Below, piece after piece: positions 1 to 8,525 of a DNA stretch of 32,865 nucleotides (within the stretch, counting starts at the first letter, position 1; every line of letters starts with the position of its first letter). The stretch covers positions 1-32,865 of the forward strand of contig JAFPZX010000123.1 of assembly GCA_017417055.1 (NCBI GenBank), given 5' to 3'. The position numbers and the translations under genes are program-made. The notes under the pieces are model-generated. The model made no database searches. It was not told the origin of the DNA and saw only the letters and a list, made by a program, of their open reading frames with translations. The DNA is from Anaerolineaceae bacterium. GTDB taxonomy: Bacteria > Chloroflexota > Anaerolineae > Anaerolineales > Anaerolineaceae.

Positions 1-1
1 C

Positions 2-3000
2 GTCGGTTATGAAGTGGAAATTGCAGCCCGTTTCTGTGAAACATACGGTTACAGGCTGGAGATCGTTGATATGGCCTTTTCCGCTATCCTTCCATCGGTC
101 ATCAGCGGAAAAGCTGATTTTTCGTCCAGCGCTATCACCATCACCCCGGAACGGGCTGAAAGTGTTCTTTTCAGCGAGCCGCTTTACCATGGAGGAATCG
201 CTTTGGCGATCAAGGGCGACCCAAATGAAGCAGCAAAGAATGATGCAGATTCCGGCATTTCCGATCAAATTTTAGCTATGGACGGAAAGCGAATTGCGAT
301 TTTAACCGGATCGATCAGTAACCAGGCGGTTCAAGATGTGCTTCCATCGGCGAAACTCTCTTATTATGACAACGTCACAGACATGTTGACCGCCCTGAAG
401 GCAAACAAAGTTGATTCAATGGTCTGGGATGACTCTATCATCAGATATATGATGACTGAAGGAGAACCCATCAGAATGCTGGATGGATATTTGCACAGGA
501 TTGACAACGCAGCTGTTTTTGCAAAAAATGAAAAAGGCAAAGCGCTCGAAGCTCAATTCAGTGAATATGTGAAAAAACTTTGGGACAATGGAACCATAGC
601 TGAATTAGACGCGAAATGGTACAACACTGACGACAGCATAAAGACAGTTATTGATTACGAAAAGCTGCCCGGCCCCAATGGTACGCTTATTATGGCAGCA
701 GATCCCTCTTTGGCGCCTTTTTCTTATGTGAAGGATGGTCAGGTCGTTGGCTATGAAATTGAAATTGCGGCCAGGTTCTGCGAGGAATATGGTTACAGGC
801 TGGAAGTTCAGACGATGTCTTTCGCCTCCATGATCCCCGCAGTCGTGAGCGGAAAAGCAGACTTTGCCTCGAGCTGCATCACCATCACGCCGGAACGGGC
901 GGAAAGCGTGCTGTTCTCCGAACCGATTTACCGCGGTGGAGAGGTTTTTGCAGTGTTGGCTGAAAATGCTTCCGATCCGGCGGGTACCCTTTCACTTTCA
1001 TCATTGAAAGGCAAACGTATCGGTGTACAGACCGGGCAGACCTTTGACAAGATGGTTCTGGAAGTGCTCCCGGATGCGGAAATCGTTTATGTGAACAGCA
1101 AAGCAGATCTCATCAACTCTCTGCTGACAAAGAAGATAGACAGTTACGCGGTTGATGAACCTGTTATCAAGACACAGATGCGGGAAAATGATAAGATCAG
1201 TTATATCCCAGAGTATCTTTCAACTTTTGAATTTGGCTACGTATTCCCGAAAACAGATGAAGGGGAGAAATTGCGCACTCAATTCAGTGAATTTATCCGG
1301 AGGATTAGGACAGACGGGACAATAGATGAAATTGAGGATAAATGGATGAACCCGGATCAAAGCCAATGGACACTTCCGGATTATGCATCCTTCCCAGCAC
1401 CAAACGGAAAGCTGACCATGGCTACCGAAGCACTCTATGCGCCGTTCACTTTTATTTACAATAATGAAATTGTCGGGTACGACATTGATATCGCTGCCAG
1501 ATTCTGTGAAGCTTATGGCTATGGTCTCAAAATCAAGGATATGGATTTTTCAGGAATTATTCCATCCGTACAAAGCGAAAAGAGTGATTTCGGAGGAGCC
1601 GGTATCACCATCACCGCGGAACGTGCGGAATCCGTTCTTTTCTCTGAGCCGAATTACTCCGGTGGTACTGTTCTGGCAATTTTGAAAGAGAATACGGAAA
1701 AGACTTATGACTCAAAGCAGGAAAATCCGGAAATCAGGAATGGTGTTTATAAATCCTTCAGTGAGCTTTCCGGCAAAAAAATCGGTGTCCAGACAGGGGC
1801 CGGTTTTGATAAAACCGTGCTGGACGTGATTCCTGATGCAAAAATCGTCTATTTGAACAACAAAGCGGACCTGGTGAACAGTCTGCTTGCTTTCAAGATC
1901 GACGGATTTGTTGTAGATGAACCGGTTGCGGAAATAATTGCCGGCGAAAATAGCAATCTGACTTACATTCCCGATTATTTGGAGGCCTTTGATTTCGGTT
2001 ATGTTTTCCCCAAGAATGATGATGGGGAGGACCTTTGTGACGAGTTCAGTGAATTCCTGGAAGATATCAAAGAGGACGGAACGCTTGAGGAAATTGAAAA
2101 GCGCTGGTTCAGTGATGATGAAAGTGGAAAAAGCATCTCGGATTATAAATCTTTCCCCGCACCGAACGGCACGCTTCGTTTGGCTGTTGAAGCGCTCTAC
2201 GAGCCATTCTGTTACATCGCAAACAATCAAATTGTCGGTTACGACATCGACATCGCCGTCCGATTTTGTGAAGCCAATGGCTATGGACTGGAAATCCATG
2301 ATATGAGTTTTGACGCGGTGCTGCCGGCAGTCCAGACCGGTAAAGCGGATTTCGGAGGCTCCGGTATCAACATCACTCCGGAACGGGCCGAGTCAGTTCT
2401 ATTCTCTGAACCAAACTATTCAGGCGGTACGGTGATGGTTGTCCTGCGGGAAGAAGAAGCAGATGAAGATGAAATGCCTGAATTCACGACATTTTCAGAG
2501 CTGAACGGGAAGACGGTTTCCATGCTCAATGGTGCCCCGTTCGAAGAAATGCTCCACAGTAAAGGAACAGAAGCCGGACAATTCACTTACTACAATAACA
2601 TGCCGGATGTTATTCTGGCATTGATCTCCGGAAAAACGGATGCTTTCATTACAAACAGTGCTGTAGCCAAACTCCTTGCGAACCGCAATGAGGAATTAGC
2701 TCAATTCCCGGAGAACCTGGAAGAAACGATGTTTGGTTTTGCTTTCGCAAAGGGCAGCCCGGAAAGAGAAATCTGGCAGGCTGCCTATGACACGATTCCG
2801 GAAAAAACAAAACTGGACCTCTGGAAAAAATGGACAGGTTCTGATGAGAGTAAAAAAGTATTGCCAAACCAGGACTGGCCGGGTGCAAACGGAACCGTAA
2901 CAGTCGCAGCTTGTGACACGCTGGAACCGATGAGTTACAAAGGCAAAGACGGTGAACTGATCGGCTTTGATGAGGAAATTATCCTGCTGATGGCAAAGGA

Positions 3001-3185
3001 ATTGGATGTTCATGTAAACTTCATCGGTATGGAATTTTCTGTAATTCTGAGTAGTGTTCAGTCAGGGAAGGCTCTGTTTGGAACGGGTTCTATAATGATA
3101 ACAAAAGAACGGGCTGAATCGGTCGATTTTCTGCCATATTATCCTGCAGCGTTTGTATTATTGGTACGAACCGCTGAATTTGCGG
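2..3185 (+). repeat. Tandem substrate-binding domain repeat array (about 240 codons per unit)
   Basis: Unit junctions are marked by a PNG or ANG turn: GPNGTL near 673, PAPNGKL near 1396, PAPNGTL near 2155 and PGANGTV near 2878. N-lobes of A and B resemble each other (GYEVEIAARFCE, GYEIEIAARFCE), as do those of C and D (GYDIDIAARFCE, GYDIDIAVRFCE). The C-lobes pair differently: B matches C (GVQTG, VDEPV), while A and D are divergent. The DNA is much less conserved than the protein, so the duplications are not recent copies. Confidence 0.85.
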
Positions 3186-3961
3186 AAAAAATCAATACGC
3201 CAACAGTATCAAAGTTAGATACGGACAAGTCAGGTTTCTCAGAGGCCTGGGAATCGATCAAATCCAGCTTTGAGAAGACCTTCATCCGGGAGGATCGCTG
3301 GAAGCTTTTTCTGGAAGGGATCAGAAACACGCTGATTATAACAGTACTTTCCGTCATCTTCGGGACAATACTGGGATTCATACTGTTCATGCTATGCCGT
3401 AATGGCAATCCTCTGGCCAACAGAATTACGGGGATCTGTACATGGATCGTACAAGGAATGCCGGGTGTCGTCCTGCTGATGATTCTCTTCTATGTGATTT
3501 TCGGCTCGGTCGCCATTGATGGGATTGTCGTGGCGGTGATCGGCTTTACACTCACTTTTGGGGCATCCGTCTTCGGTTTACTGAAGATCGGGGTAGGCGC
3601 GATAGACACCGGCCAGTATGAGGCAGCTTATGCACTGGGCTATTCCAACACGCGGACCTTCTTCCGCATCATCCTGCCCCAGGCTATTCCCCATGTGATG
3701 GGAGCTTACAAGGGAGAAATTGTTGGACTCCTCAAGGCAACGGCCATCGTCGGCTATATCGCCGTTCAGGACCTGACCAAGATGGGTGATATTGTCCGAT
3801 CCAGAACCTATGAAGCCTTCTTCCCGCTGATCGCTGTCACCATCATCTACTTTATATTGGAGATGATCCTCGGAACAATTATCCAAGGGATCAACATAAA
3901 TATTGACCCGAAACGACGCAAACGCTCAGACATTCTGAAAGGAGTGAAGACCAATGATTAA
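2..3961 (+). CDS. Amino-acid ABC importer: tandem SBP_bac_3 modules fused to permease, 5'-truncated
   Basis: The frame is open to the left edge, so the true start lies outside; the residue numbers here count from the GTG at 14. It encodes repeated periplasmic substrate-binding modules of the polar amino-acid type, then a HisM/GlnP-type permease. Module A (1-220) lacks only the first strands of its N-lobe. Modules B (221-461), C (462-714) and D (715-955) are complete. Module E (956-1055) is only an N-lobe. Modules A-D share the ligand-site signature ERAESVLFSEP; E has ERAESVDF. The permease part (about 1090-1315) has several membrane helices and the EAA-loop sequence GQYEAAYALG with LPQA, which contacts the ATPase. 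The last 8 bases overlap the ATPase gene. Fusion of one to three SBPs to a permease is known (GlnPQ of lactococci); four or more is unusual. Substrate specificity cannot be read from sequence. Confidence 0.93.
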   Translation, partial: VGYEVEIAARFCETYGYRLEIVDMAFSAILPSVISGKADFSSSAITITPERAESVLFSEPLYHGGIALAIKGDPNEAAKNDADSGISDQILAMDGKRIAILTGSISNQAVQDVLPSAKLSYYDNVTDMLTALKANKVDSMVWDDSIIRYMMTEGEPIRMLDGYLHRIDNAAVFAKNEKGKALEAQFSEYVKKLWDNGTIAELDAKWYNTDDSIKTVIDYEKLPGPNGTLIMAADPSLAPFSYVKDGQVVGYEIEIAARFCEEYGYRLEVQTMSFASMIPAVVSGKADFASSCITITPERAESVLFSEPIYRGGEVFAVLAENASDPAGTLSLSSLKGKRIGVQTGQTFDKMVLEVLPDAEIVYVNSKADLINSLLTKKIDSYAVDEPVIKTQMRENDKISYIPEYLSTFEFGYVFPKTDEGEKLRTQFSEFIRRIRTDGTIDEIEDKWMNPDQSQWTLPDYASFPAPNGKLTMATEALYAPFTFIYNNEIVGYDIDIAARFCEAYGYGLKIKDMDFSGIIPSVQSEKSDFGGAGITITAERAESVLFSEPNYSGGTVLAILKENTEKTYDSKQENPEIRNGVYKSFSELSGKKIGVQTGAGFDKTVLDVIPDAKIVYLNNKADLVNSLLAFKIDGFVVDEPVAEIIAGENSNLTYIPDYLEAFDFGYVFPKNDDGEDLCDEFSEFLEDIKEDGTLEEIEKRWFSDDESGKSISDYKSFPAPNGTLRLAVEALYEPFCYIANNQIVGYDIDIAVRFCEANGYGLEIHDMSFDAVLPAVQTGKADFGGSGINITPERAESVLFSEPNYSGGTVMVVLREEEADEDEMPEFTTFSELNGKTVSMLNGAPFEEMLHSKGTEAGQFTYYNNMPDVILALISGKTDAFITNSAVAKLLANRNEELAQFPENLEETMFGFAFAKGSPEREIWQAAYDTIPEKTKLDLWKKWTGSDESKKVLPNQDWPGANGTVTVAACDTLEPMSYKGKDGELIGFDEEIILLMAKELDVHVNFIGMEFSVILSSVQSGKALFGTGSIMITKERAESVDFLPYYPAAFVLLVRTAEFAEKINTPTVSKLDTDKSGFSEAWESIKSSFEKTFIREDRWKLFLEGIRNTLIITVLSVIFGTILGFILFMLCRNGNPLANRITGICTWIVQGMPGVVLLMILFYVIFGSVAIDGIVVAVIGFTLTFGASVFGLLKIGVGAIDTGQYEAAYALGYSNTRTFFRIILPQAIPHVMGAYKGEIVGLLKATAIVGYIAVQDLTKMGDIVRSRTYEAFFPLIAVTIIYFILEMILGTIIQGININIDPKRRKRSDILKGVKTND

Positions 3962-5045
3962 AATCGAACATCTGAAGAAGGTATACCCAAACGTCACTCC
4001 GCTGAAGGATGTAAGCGTTGAAATCAACGATGGCGACGTGATTGCCATCATTGGTCCCTCCGGAACAGGGAAAAGCACGCTGATGCGCTGCATCAACCAG
4101 CTGGAGAAACCGACTGCCGGACACGTTTGGATCGATGATGTGGAAATCACGGATCCGAAATGCGACCTCAACAAGATCCGACAGAAAATGGGCATGGTGT
4201 TCCAATCCTTCAACCTTTTTGGACATTTGACCGTGATTGAAAATATCATGCTGGCGCCAATGGACCTGCAGCACAAATCCAAACAGGAGGCATATGACAA
4301 GGGAATGGAGCTGCTGCGTACGGTAGGTCTCGCGGAAAAAGCGCTGAACTACCCGGATGAACTTTCCGGCGGACAGAAGCAGCGTATCGCTATTGCCCGG
4401 ACACTGGCCATGGATCCGGAAATCATCTTTTTTGATGAGCCAACCAGCGCGCTCGACCCGACAATGGTTGGCGAGGTACAGGCTGTAATTCGCGACCTTG
4501 CGAAGACCGGGAAAACACTGATGATCGTCACCCACGAGATGGGATTTGCCCGAGCTATCTCCAACCGTGTTTTTTATATGGATGAGGGTGGTATTTATGA
4601 GGATGGCACACCGGAACAGATCTTTGATGATCCGCAGCGGGAAAACACGCGCCGATTTGTCCGAAAGCTGAAGGTACTGGAACTGAACATCGAAAACCGT
4701 GACTACGATTTTCTCGGCATGGTCAGTGAAATTGAACAATATTGCCATAAGAATCAGGTCAGTTACAGAACTGCCCAGCACATTCAGCTTACATTTGAAG
4801 AAACCATCCAGAACCTGCTGCTGCCTGTTCTTAAAGCTCCGAAGATCCATGCTGTTGTGGAATACTCCGCCGCGGATGAAAGTACCGTCATGACGCTGTA
4901 CTATAACGGTGATCCTTATGATGTGACCAGACAAGGGGACAAGCTGGCACTTGCTGTTCTGAACTCAGCTGTTGCTGAAATGAGCTGGAGCGAAGTGGAA
5001 GATAAAGAGCTCCGCAATAGATTTGAAATTAAGATAAAACCATAA
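3954..5045 (+). CDS. Amino-acid ABC transporter ATPase (GlnQ/HisP type) with extra C-terminal domain
   Basis: This is the ATP-hydrolysing subunit of the importer encoded just upstream. The nucleotide-binding domain covers about residues 1-240. It has Walker [10 protein letters not shown] (about 33-41), signature LSGGQKQR (about 137), Walker [13 protein letters not shown] (about 157-168) and the H-loop VTHEM (about 192). GlnQ proteins normally end near residue 245; this one runs to 363. The extra segment contains an EETIQN stretch and an NGDPYD stretch spaced like the N-box and G1-box of GHKL ATPases of the SpoIIAB/RsbW kind, but the glycines are degraded. That fold assignment is inference. 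GGAG at 3941-3944 sets the start, and the gene overlaps the permease gene by 8 bases, implying translational coupling. Confidence 0.93.
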   Translation: MIKIEHLKKVYPNVTPLKDVSVEINDGDVIAIIGPSGTGKSTLMRCINQLEKPTAGHVWIDDVEITDPKCDLNKIRQKMGMVFQSFNLFGHLTVIENIMLAPMDLQHKSKQEAYDKGMELLRTVGLAEKALNYPDELSGGQKQRIAIARTLAMDPEIIFFDEPTSALDPTMVGEVQAVIRDLAKTGKTLMIVTHEMGFARAISNRVFYMDEGGIYEDGTPEQIFDDPQRENTRRFVRKLKVLELNIENRDYDFLGMVSEIEQYCHKNQVSYRTAQHIQLTFEETIQNLLLPVLKAPKIHAVVEYSAADESTVMTLYYNGDPYDVTRQGDKLALAVLNSAVAEMSWSEVEDKELRNRFEIKIKP

Positions 5046-5055
5046 AGGAAACAGC

Positions 5056-6324
5056 ATGAAAATTCCTGTAACGCTTGGCGATGCAATGTATGTCTACGGC
5101 AGTTTTGGTCTGAATTTAGACTATAATGTCCGTCTTTTTCTTCAGCTGAAGGATACTATCGACAGTAAGATCCTTTCCGAAGCGCTGGTCAAAACACAGC
5201 AGCGCTATCCTTATCTTTCTCTGCGTCTGCGGAAGGATGAGAAGGAATATTATTTCGAAGAAAATCCCGCTCCGGTGACACTGCACCATACAGATGAGAA
5301 GATCCGTCTGAATGCCGAGGAAACCAATTACCACATCTGGGCAGTTTGTTACAATGAGGATCGGCTTTATCTGGATATCTACCATGGAGCACTGGACGGA
5401 ACCGGAATGTACAAGGTTCTTTCAACCCTTTTATTTTATTATTGCGCGGATCGTTATGGCGTAACAGACCATACCGGCATCAACACATTGGAAGACCCGA
5501 TCTTGCCGGAAGAATCTCTGGATCCGGCAGATGCCATGCCCCCCGCAGATCCGGCTTTGCTTCAAAATTCTGTGCATGATGAAGCCTTTTCCCTTATAAA
5601 AGACGGTGGATCAAAACCTTCCGCACAATCAATTACGGATATAAAGATCCCGGAATCCGCATTTGTGAAATTCAGTTCGGCACACGACGCCAGCCCGGGC
5701 ACTATGGTTTGCATACTGATGTCCCGTGCGATCGACGATCTTTACCCGGAGCGGACAAAGGACTTGATAAGCTCCTACGTAATCAACGCCAGACCAATGC
5801 TGAACGCTCCTCATACTCATCACAATTGTGTTCAAACTGTCTTCTTTAATTACACAGACCGCATCAAAGCTATGCCTTTTGACCGGCAGTGTACGGTCCA
5901 TCGCGGCACGACTTTTATCCAGAGCGATGCGGACCTTATCAAAATGAAAATGCAGGTCAACGCGAACAGGATGAAAATGGTTCTCGACAGGATGCCGACA
6001 ATCGAAATGAAAAAACAGACCTTTGCCCAGATGCTTTCTGGTGGAAAACTCTATTTTACATATATGGTCAGCTATGTCGGAAAATGGAAATTCAAACAAC
6101 TTGAACCGTATATTCTTGAATTTTGGACACATGTTCCTATCGCCAATGATCTGCTGACAGAAATCGCCTCGATCAACGGGAACATCTGCCTTTCGATCCA
6201 CCAGGATTTTGAAGAGAACTCTGTTGTGAATGCGTTTCTGGAGGAGCTTGAGAAAAACAATATTCCCTATGAGGTAAAAAAATCCGCTGTCAGTGATGTT
6301 TCTTTTTTCGCGGATGCTGAATAG
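5056..6324 (+). CDS. CoA-dependent acyltransferase / condensation-domain-like protein
   Basis: The 422-residue product looks like a member of the condensation-domain / alcohol acetyltransferase superfamily. The N-terminal part has the usual opening that pairs substrates (residues 1-60), and YHGALDGTG near residue 115 fits the catalytic HxxxDG motif. The C-terminal half lacks obvious membrane segments or a signal peptide, so a cytoplasmic enzyme is expected. It starts 10 bases after the ATPase stop with AAAGGAAA in front, so it is probably in the transporter operon. Substrates are unknown. In other genomes such proteins acylate alcohols, peptides or glycolipids. It might modify a compound made from or related to the imported solute, but nothing in the sequence proves that. 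Confidence 0.7.
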   Translation: MKIPVTLGDAMYVYGSFGLNLDYNVRLFLQLKDTIDSKILSEALVKTQQRYPYLSLRLRKDEKEYYFEENPAPVTLHHTDEKIRLNAEETNYHIWAVCYNEDRLYLDIYHGALDGTGMYKVLSTLLFYYCADRYGVTDHTGINTLEDPILPEESLDPADAMPPADPALLQNSVHDEAFSLIKDGGSKPSAQSITDIKIPESAFVKFSSAHDASPGTMVCILMSRAIDDLYPERTKDLISSYVINARPMLNAPHTHHNCVQTVFFNYTDRIKAMPFDRQCTVHRGTTFIQSDADLIKMKMQVNANRMKMVLDRMPTIEMKKQTFAQMLSGGKLYFTYMVSYVGKWKFKQLEPYILEFWTHVPIANDLLTEIASINGNICLSIHQDFEENSVVNAFLEELEKNNIPYEVKKSAVSDVSFFADAE

Positions 6325-6346
6325 AAAATACTCAGTAATCACTTAA

Positions 6347-6449
6347 GAGGACCGGCACGCTTGTGTAATCTTTACGACACGTTACTGCTCACGGAGCACA
6401 TGGCGGCTACCTCTTGAACAGTAACTGCGACACAAACATACCGGTTCTC
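6347..6449. repeat. Imperfect 20-bp inverted repeat element between operons
   Basis: The outer arms (6347-6366 and 6430-6449) are complementary at 16 of 20 positions, and most mismatches are C/T changes that would still pair as G-U in RNA. Inside are a second arm pair, GTTACTG at 6381-6387 and CAGTAAC at 6419-6425, and a small GCTC-ACG-GAGC hairpin. It lies between the stop of the acyltransferase-like gene and the next promoter, so it may act as terminator. It shares core words with other intergenic elements in this window (see 18986, 26547 and 31680). Confidence 0.6.
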
Positions 6450-6482
6450 ATGTATTCCGTGTCAAATTATAAGCAGTTAAAG

Positions 6483-6491
6483 TGATATAAT
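6483..6491 (+). promoter_or_regulatory. Extended -10 promoter (TGATATAAT) of the AI-2E family gene
   Basis: TGATATAAT is a consensus extended -10 box 24 bases before the start codon. There is no good -35 hexamer at 16-18 bases; TGTCAA at 6460-6465 is the nearest candidate, 20 bases upstream. The ribosome site AAAGGAG follows at 6504-6510. Confidence 0.6.
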
Positions 6492-6515
6492 ACTGACAGG
6501 CTGAAAGGAGACCTT

Positions 6516-7616
6516 ATGTCAAAGCTAAAACAGTATCTGGATCCAAAATACACGAAAATATCAGTTTATGTAATCATAACCGCAATCATAACCTTTGTTT
6601 TATGCATTATATTGTCACTGTCAGGTGGCTTTTTCAAAAAATTCTTCAGCGTCATCGGACTGGTGCTGAAACCTATCATTGCGGGCGGCGTCATTGCCTA
6701 TCTGATAGAACCGCTGGTTCAATGGATTCAAAAGAAGCTCAAATTTTCCCGTCCTATCGCTGTTATCGGAACATTTGTGGTTATCGTTCTCCTGATCCTT
6801 GCCATGCTGGTTATGGCCGGATTGTTTTTAGGCAAGCAGATCAATGCAATCAATTTTAATGAAATCGGAAATTTGATTGGGTCTTTTTCAGACCAGCTGA
6901 AAGATATCGGAGAGCGTGTCACACAGTGGTTTGCCAGTCACAGTATTGATATCAAAGCCATTACCGGAGGTGTCGGCAATGTGGTTACCGGCATCACCGG
7001 AGCAGCTTCCGACATATTTTTTGCTTCAATCTTTGCGATATATTTTCTTCTCGATTCTGACAGAATCCAGAAGTATTGGGACCGGGTTCGGAAACTGTTT
7101 GTCAAACCACAGACACAGGCAAAAATTCACGAAATTCTTGTGGATGCCGACAAATGTTTTTCAGGTTATATCCGAGGACAATTCTTAGACGCGATTCTGG
7201 TCGGCGTTGTCACTTTCATTGCAATGACGATTTGTCAGGTACCCTATCCCTTCGTTATTGGGCTTTTGACCGGTGCGGGCAACCTGATCCCGTATGTCGG
7301 TCCGGTTATCGGTTTCGCCACGCTGCTGATTGTTTGTCTGATCGAAAATGCCTGGAGCAAACTGCTGATCGGAGGGATCATCCTCGCTGTCCTCCTGTTT
7401 GTGGACGGAAACATCATCAATCCCAAGCTCCTGAGCTCCAGCATTGAGATCCATCCGCTGCTGGTTTTTGCCGCAATGATCGCCGGTTCCGCCGTTGGCG
7501 GTCTGCTCGGAATGTTAGTTGCTGTACCGCTCGCTGCACTGCTGAAGATCCAATTCGACAAATTTATTGACAGGAAAGAAGCAGAGAAAAGGGCAGAAAG
7601 CAGGAAGAAACAATAA
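6516..7616 (+). CDS. AI-2E family transporter (PerM/YdiK-like)
   Basis: This 366-residue integral membrane protein has the AI-2E/PerM layout. A hydrophobic pair comes first (about residues 15-85), then a soluble or amphipathic stretch (about 105-150), and then several helices including the conserved segment LIPYVGPVIG near 263. The family is named for proposed autoinducer-2 export, but members also act as sodium/proton antiporters or general exporters, so the substrate is open. The ATG at 6516 is backed by AAAGGAG five bases upstream. The tail is strongly charged (KEAEKRAESRKK), as is usual for a cytoplasmic C-terminus. The gene appears monocistronic, with its own promoter in front and a convergent gene beyond. 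Confidence 0.85.
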   Translation: MSKLKQYLDPKYTKISVYVIITAIITFVLCIILSLSGGFFKKFFSVIGLVLKPIIAGGVIAYLIEPLVQWIQKKLKFSRPIAVIGTFVVIVLLILAMLVMAGLFLGKQINAINFNEIGNLIGSFSDQLKDIGERVTQWFASHSIDIKAITGGVGNVVTGITGAASDIFFASIFAIYFLLDSDRIQKYWDRVRKLFVKPQTQAKIHEILVDADKCFSGYIRGQFLDAILVGVVTFIAMTICQVPYPFVIGLLTGAGNLIPYVGPVIGFATLLIVCLIENAWSKLLIGGIILAVLLFVDGNIINPKLLSSSIEIHPLLVFAAMIAGSAVGGLLGMLVAVPLAALLKIQFDKFIDRKEAEKRAESRKKQ

Positions 7617-7671
7617 AAGCAACCAATTCCGGTACAGTTCAAATCGAAATAAGGCAGGTACAATGATTGTT

Positions 7672-7850
7672 TTCAGGCAATAGAAATAGGCAATCAGATT
7701 TAGGCAATAGGCAATTGTGAAAATCATTTCTCCGAAGCATAATTGCCAACATTTCCTAATACTTAATGCCTAATGCCTATTTCTATTGTCTATTGCCTAA
7801 TACCTAAAATCTGACACCTAATACCTAAAACCTGAAACCTATTGTTCTTT
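7672..7850. repeat. Degenerate heptamer array with inverted arms (AGGCAAT type)
   Basis: The left arm (about 7674-7716) is made of units such as AGGCAAT, AGGCAAT and CAGATTT. The right arm (about 7755-7848), read on the minus strand, is made of AGGTTTC, AGGTTTT, AGGTATT, AGGCAAT and AGGCATT. Most units are seven bases; one unit in each arm (AGAAAT) is six. Bases 7675-7693 and 7773-7791 are complementary at 17 of 19 positions. TAG occurs at nearly every unit junction. The minus-strand gene at 7839 ends inside the array: its TAG stop is part of a CAATAGG unit. The array fills the gap between convergent genes. Confidence 0.85.
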
Positions 7851-8396
7851 TTTCCTCTGTTTTATTTCTTTCAAAACCCTGACTGTCTTTTCATGACGGT
7901 CATGAACACGTTTTCTGATTCTTCCTCTTATGCGGTCTGGATGGTCCTCCGCTTTCTTGTCTTCAGATTCAGAATCGTCAGTTTTCATCTTTTTTTTTTC
8001 GGTTTGATCTGAGACTTTATCAAGCCTGTACGTTTTCCAAACTTGCGCATCAAATATATAAATATATTGAACCTCTTCCTTCATCATGATGGACAATGTA
8101 GGGAAAAAGCCATTCAATCCGCCGGAAATCACCGTATTTTTTCCATCGTCATATTTTACATACAATCCATTAGATAACCTTGTATAAGATCCGGAAATAA
8201 TTTTATTTTTATCATCAGCCGGGTCTTTAAATATACCAAGAATACTCTTATATGAGATCAGCTCCTCAACCATATCATCTGTAGTGAAATTCGTCCGCAG
8301 AATATCACCGATATTTTCAGGATCACCATTGATCCAACACCAGGAAGTAAAAAAACCGTTTTCAATACACCGTGCAATAATCGCTCTTGATGACAT
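7839..8396 (-). CDS. Hypothetical protein, GYPE-like N-terminal family with charged tail
   Basis: The 185-residue product has no signal peptide. Its first 55 residues (SSRAIIARC..., WCWINGDPENIG..., ILRTNFTTDDMVEELI) recall a family of small proteins common in phages, plasmids and clostridial genomes. Their typical opening is a TRS/SRS start, a YCHWDGYPE-type block, then LxxxYTxxxKVxxLI. The match is by eye and no function is established for that family. Residues about 130-185 are dominated by K, E, D and R and are probably disordered. The region is clearly more AT-rich than its neighbours, which would fit acquisition by transfer. The start at 8396 has AGAGAG about five bases upstream. The stop lies in the heptamer array. 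Confidence 0.7.
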   Translation of the reverse strand: MSSRAIIARCIENGFFTSWCWINGDPENIGDILRTNFTTDDMVEELISYKSILGIFKDPADDKNKIISGSYTRLSNGLYVKYDDGKNTVISGGLNGFFPTLSIMMKEEVQYIYIFDAQVWKTYRLDKVSDQTEKKKMKTDDSESEDKKAEDHPDRIRGRIRKRVHDRHEKTVRVLKEIKQRKKEQ

Positions 8397-8525
8397 GATG
8401 TTCTCTCTTTTCTTTTCTATATAGTTTTAACACCATAGTCTATTTTACCCTAAAATTTATCTTTTTACCATATTCAGAAAGTCACCTTCATTTTTTTGAA
8501 TTACGGCCAACAAAAATCATTCAGG

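Noticed and set aside
2-3961. SBP repeats as assembly artefact
   Set aside because: Modules differ strongly in DNA and moderately in protein, so a collapse or duplicated read artefact is unlikely.
3891-4934. Long minus-strand open frame (347 codons) opposite the ATPase gene
   Set aside because: It mirrors a well-conserved ATPase gene, has no family resemblance and no ribosome site; it is a codon-bias shadow.
7672-7850. Heptamer arrays as a CRISPR array
   Set aside because: Units are 7 bases with no unique spacers of constant length, and no cas genes are nearby.
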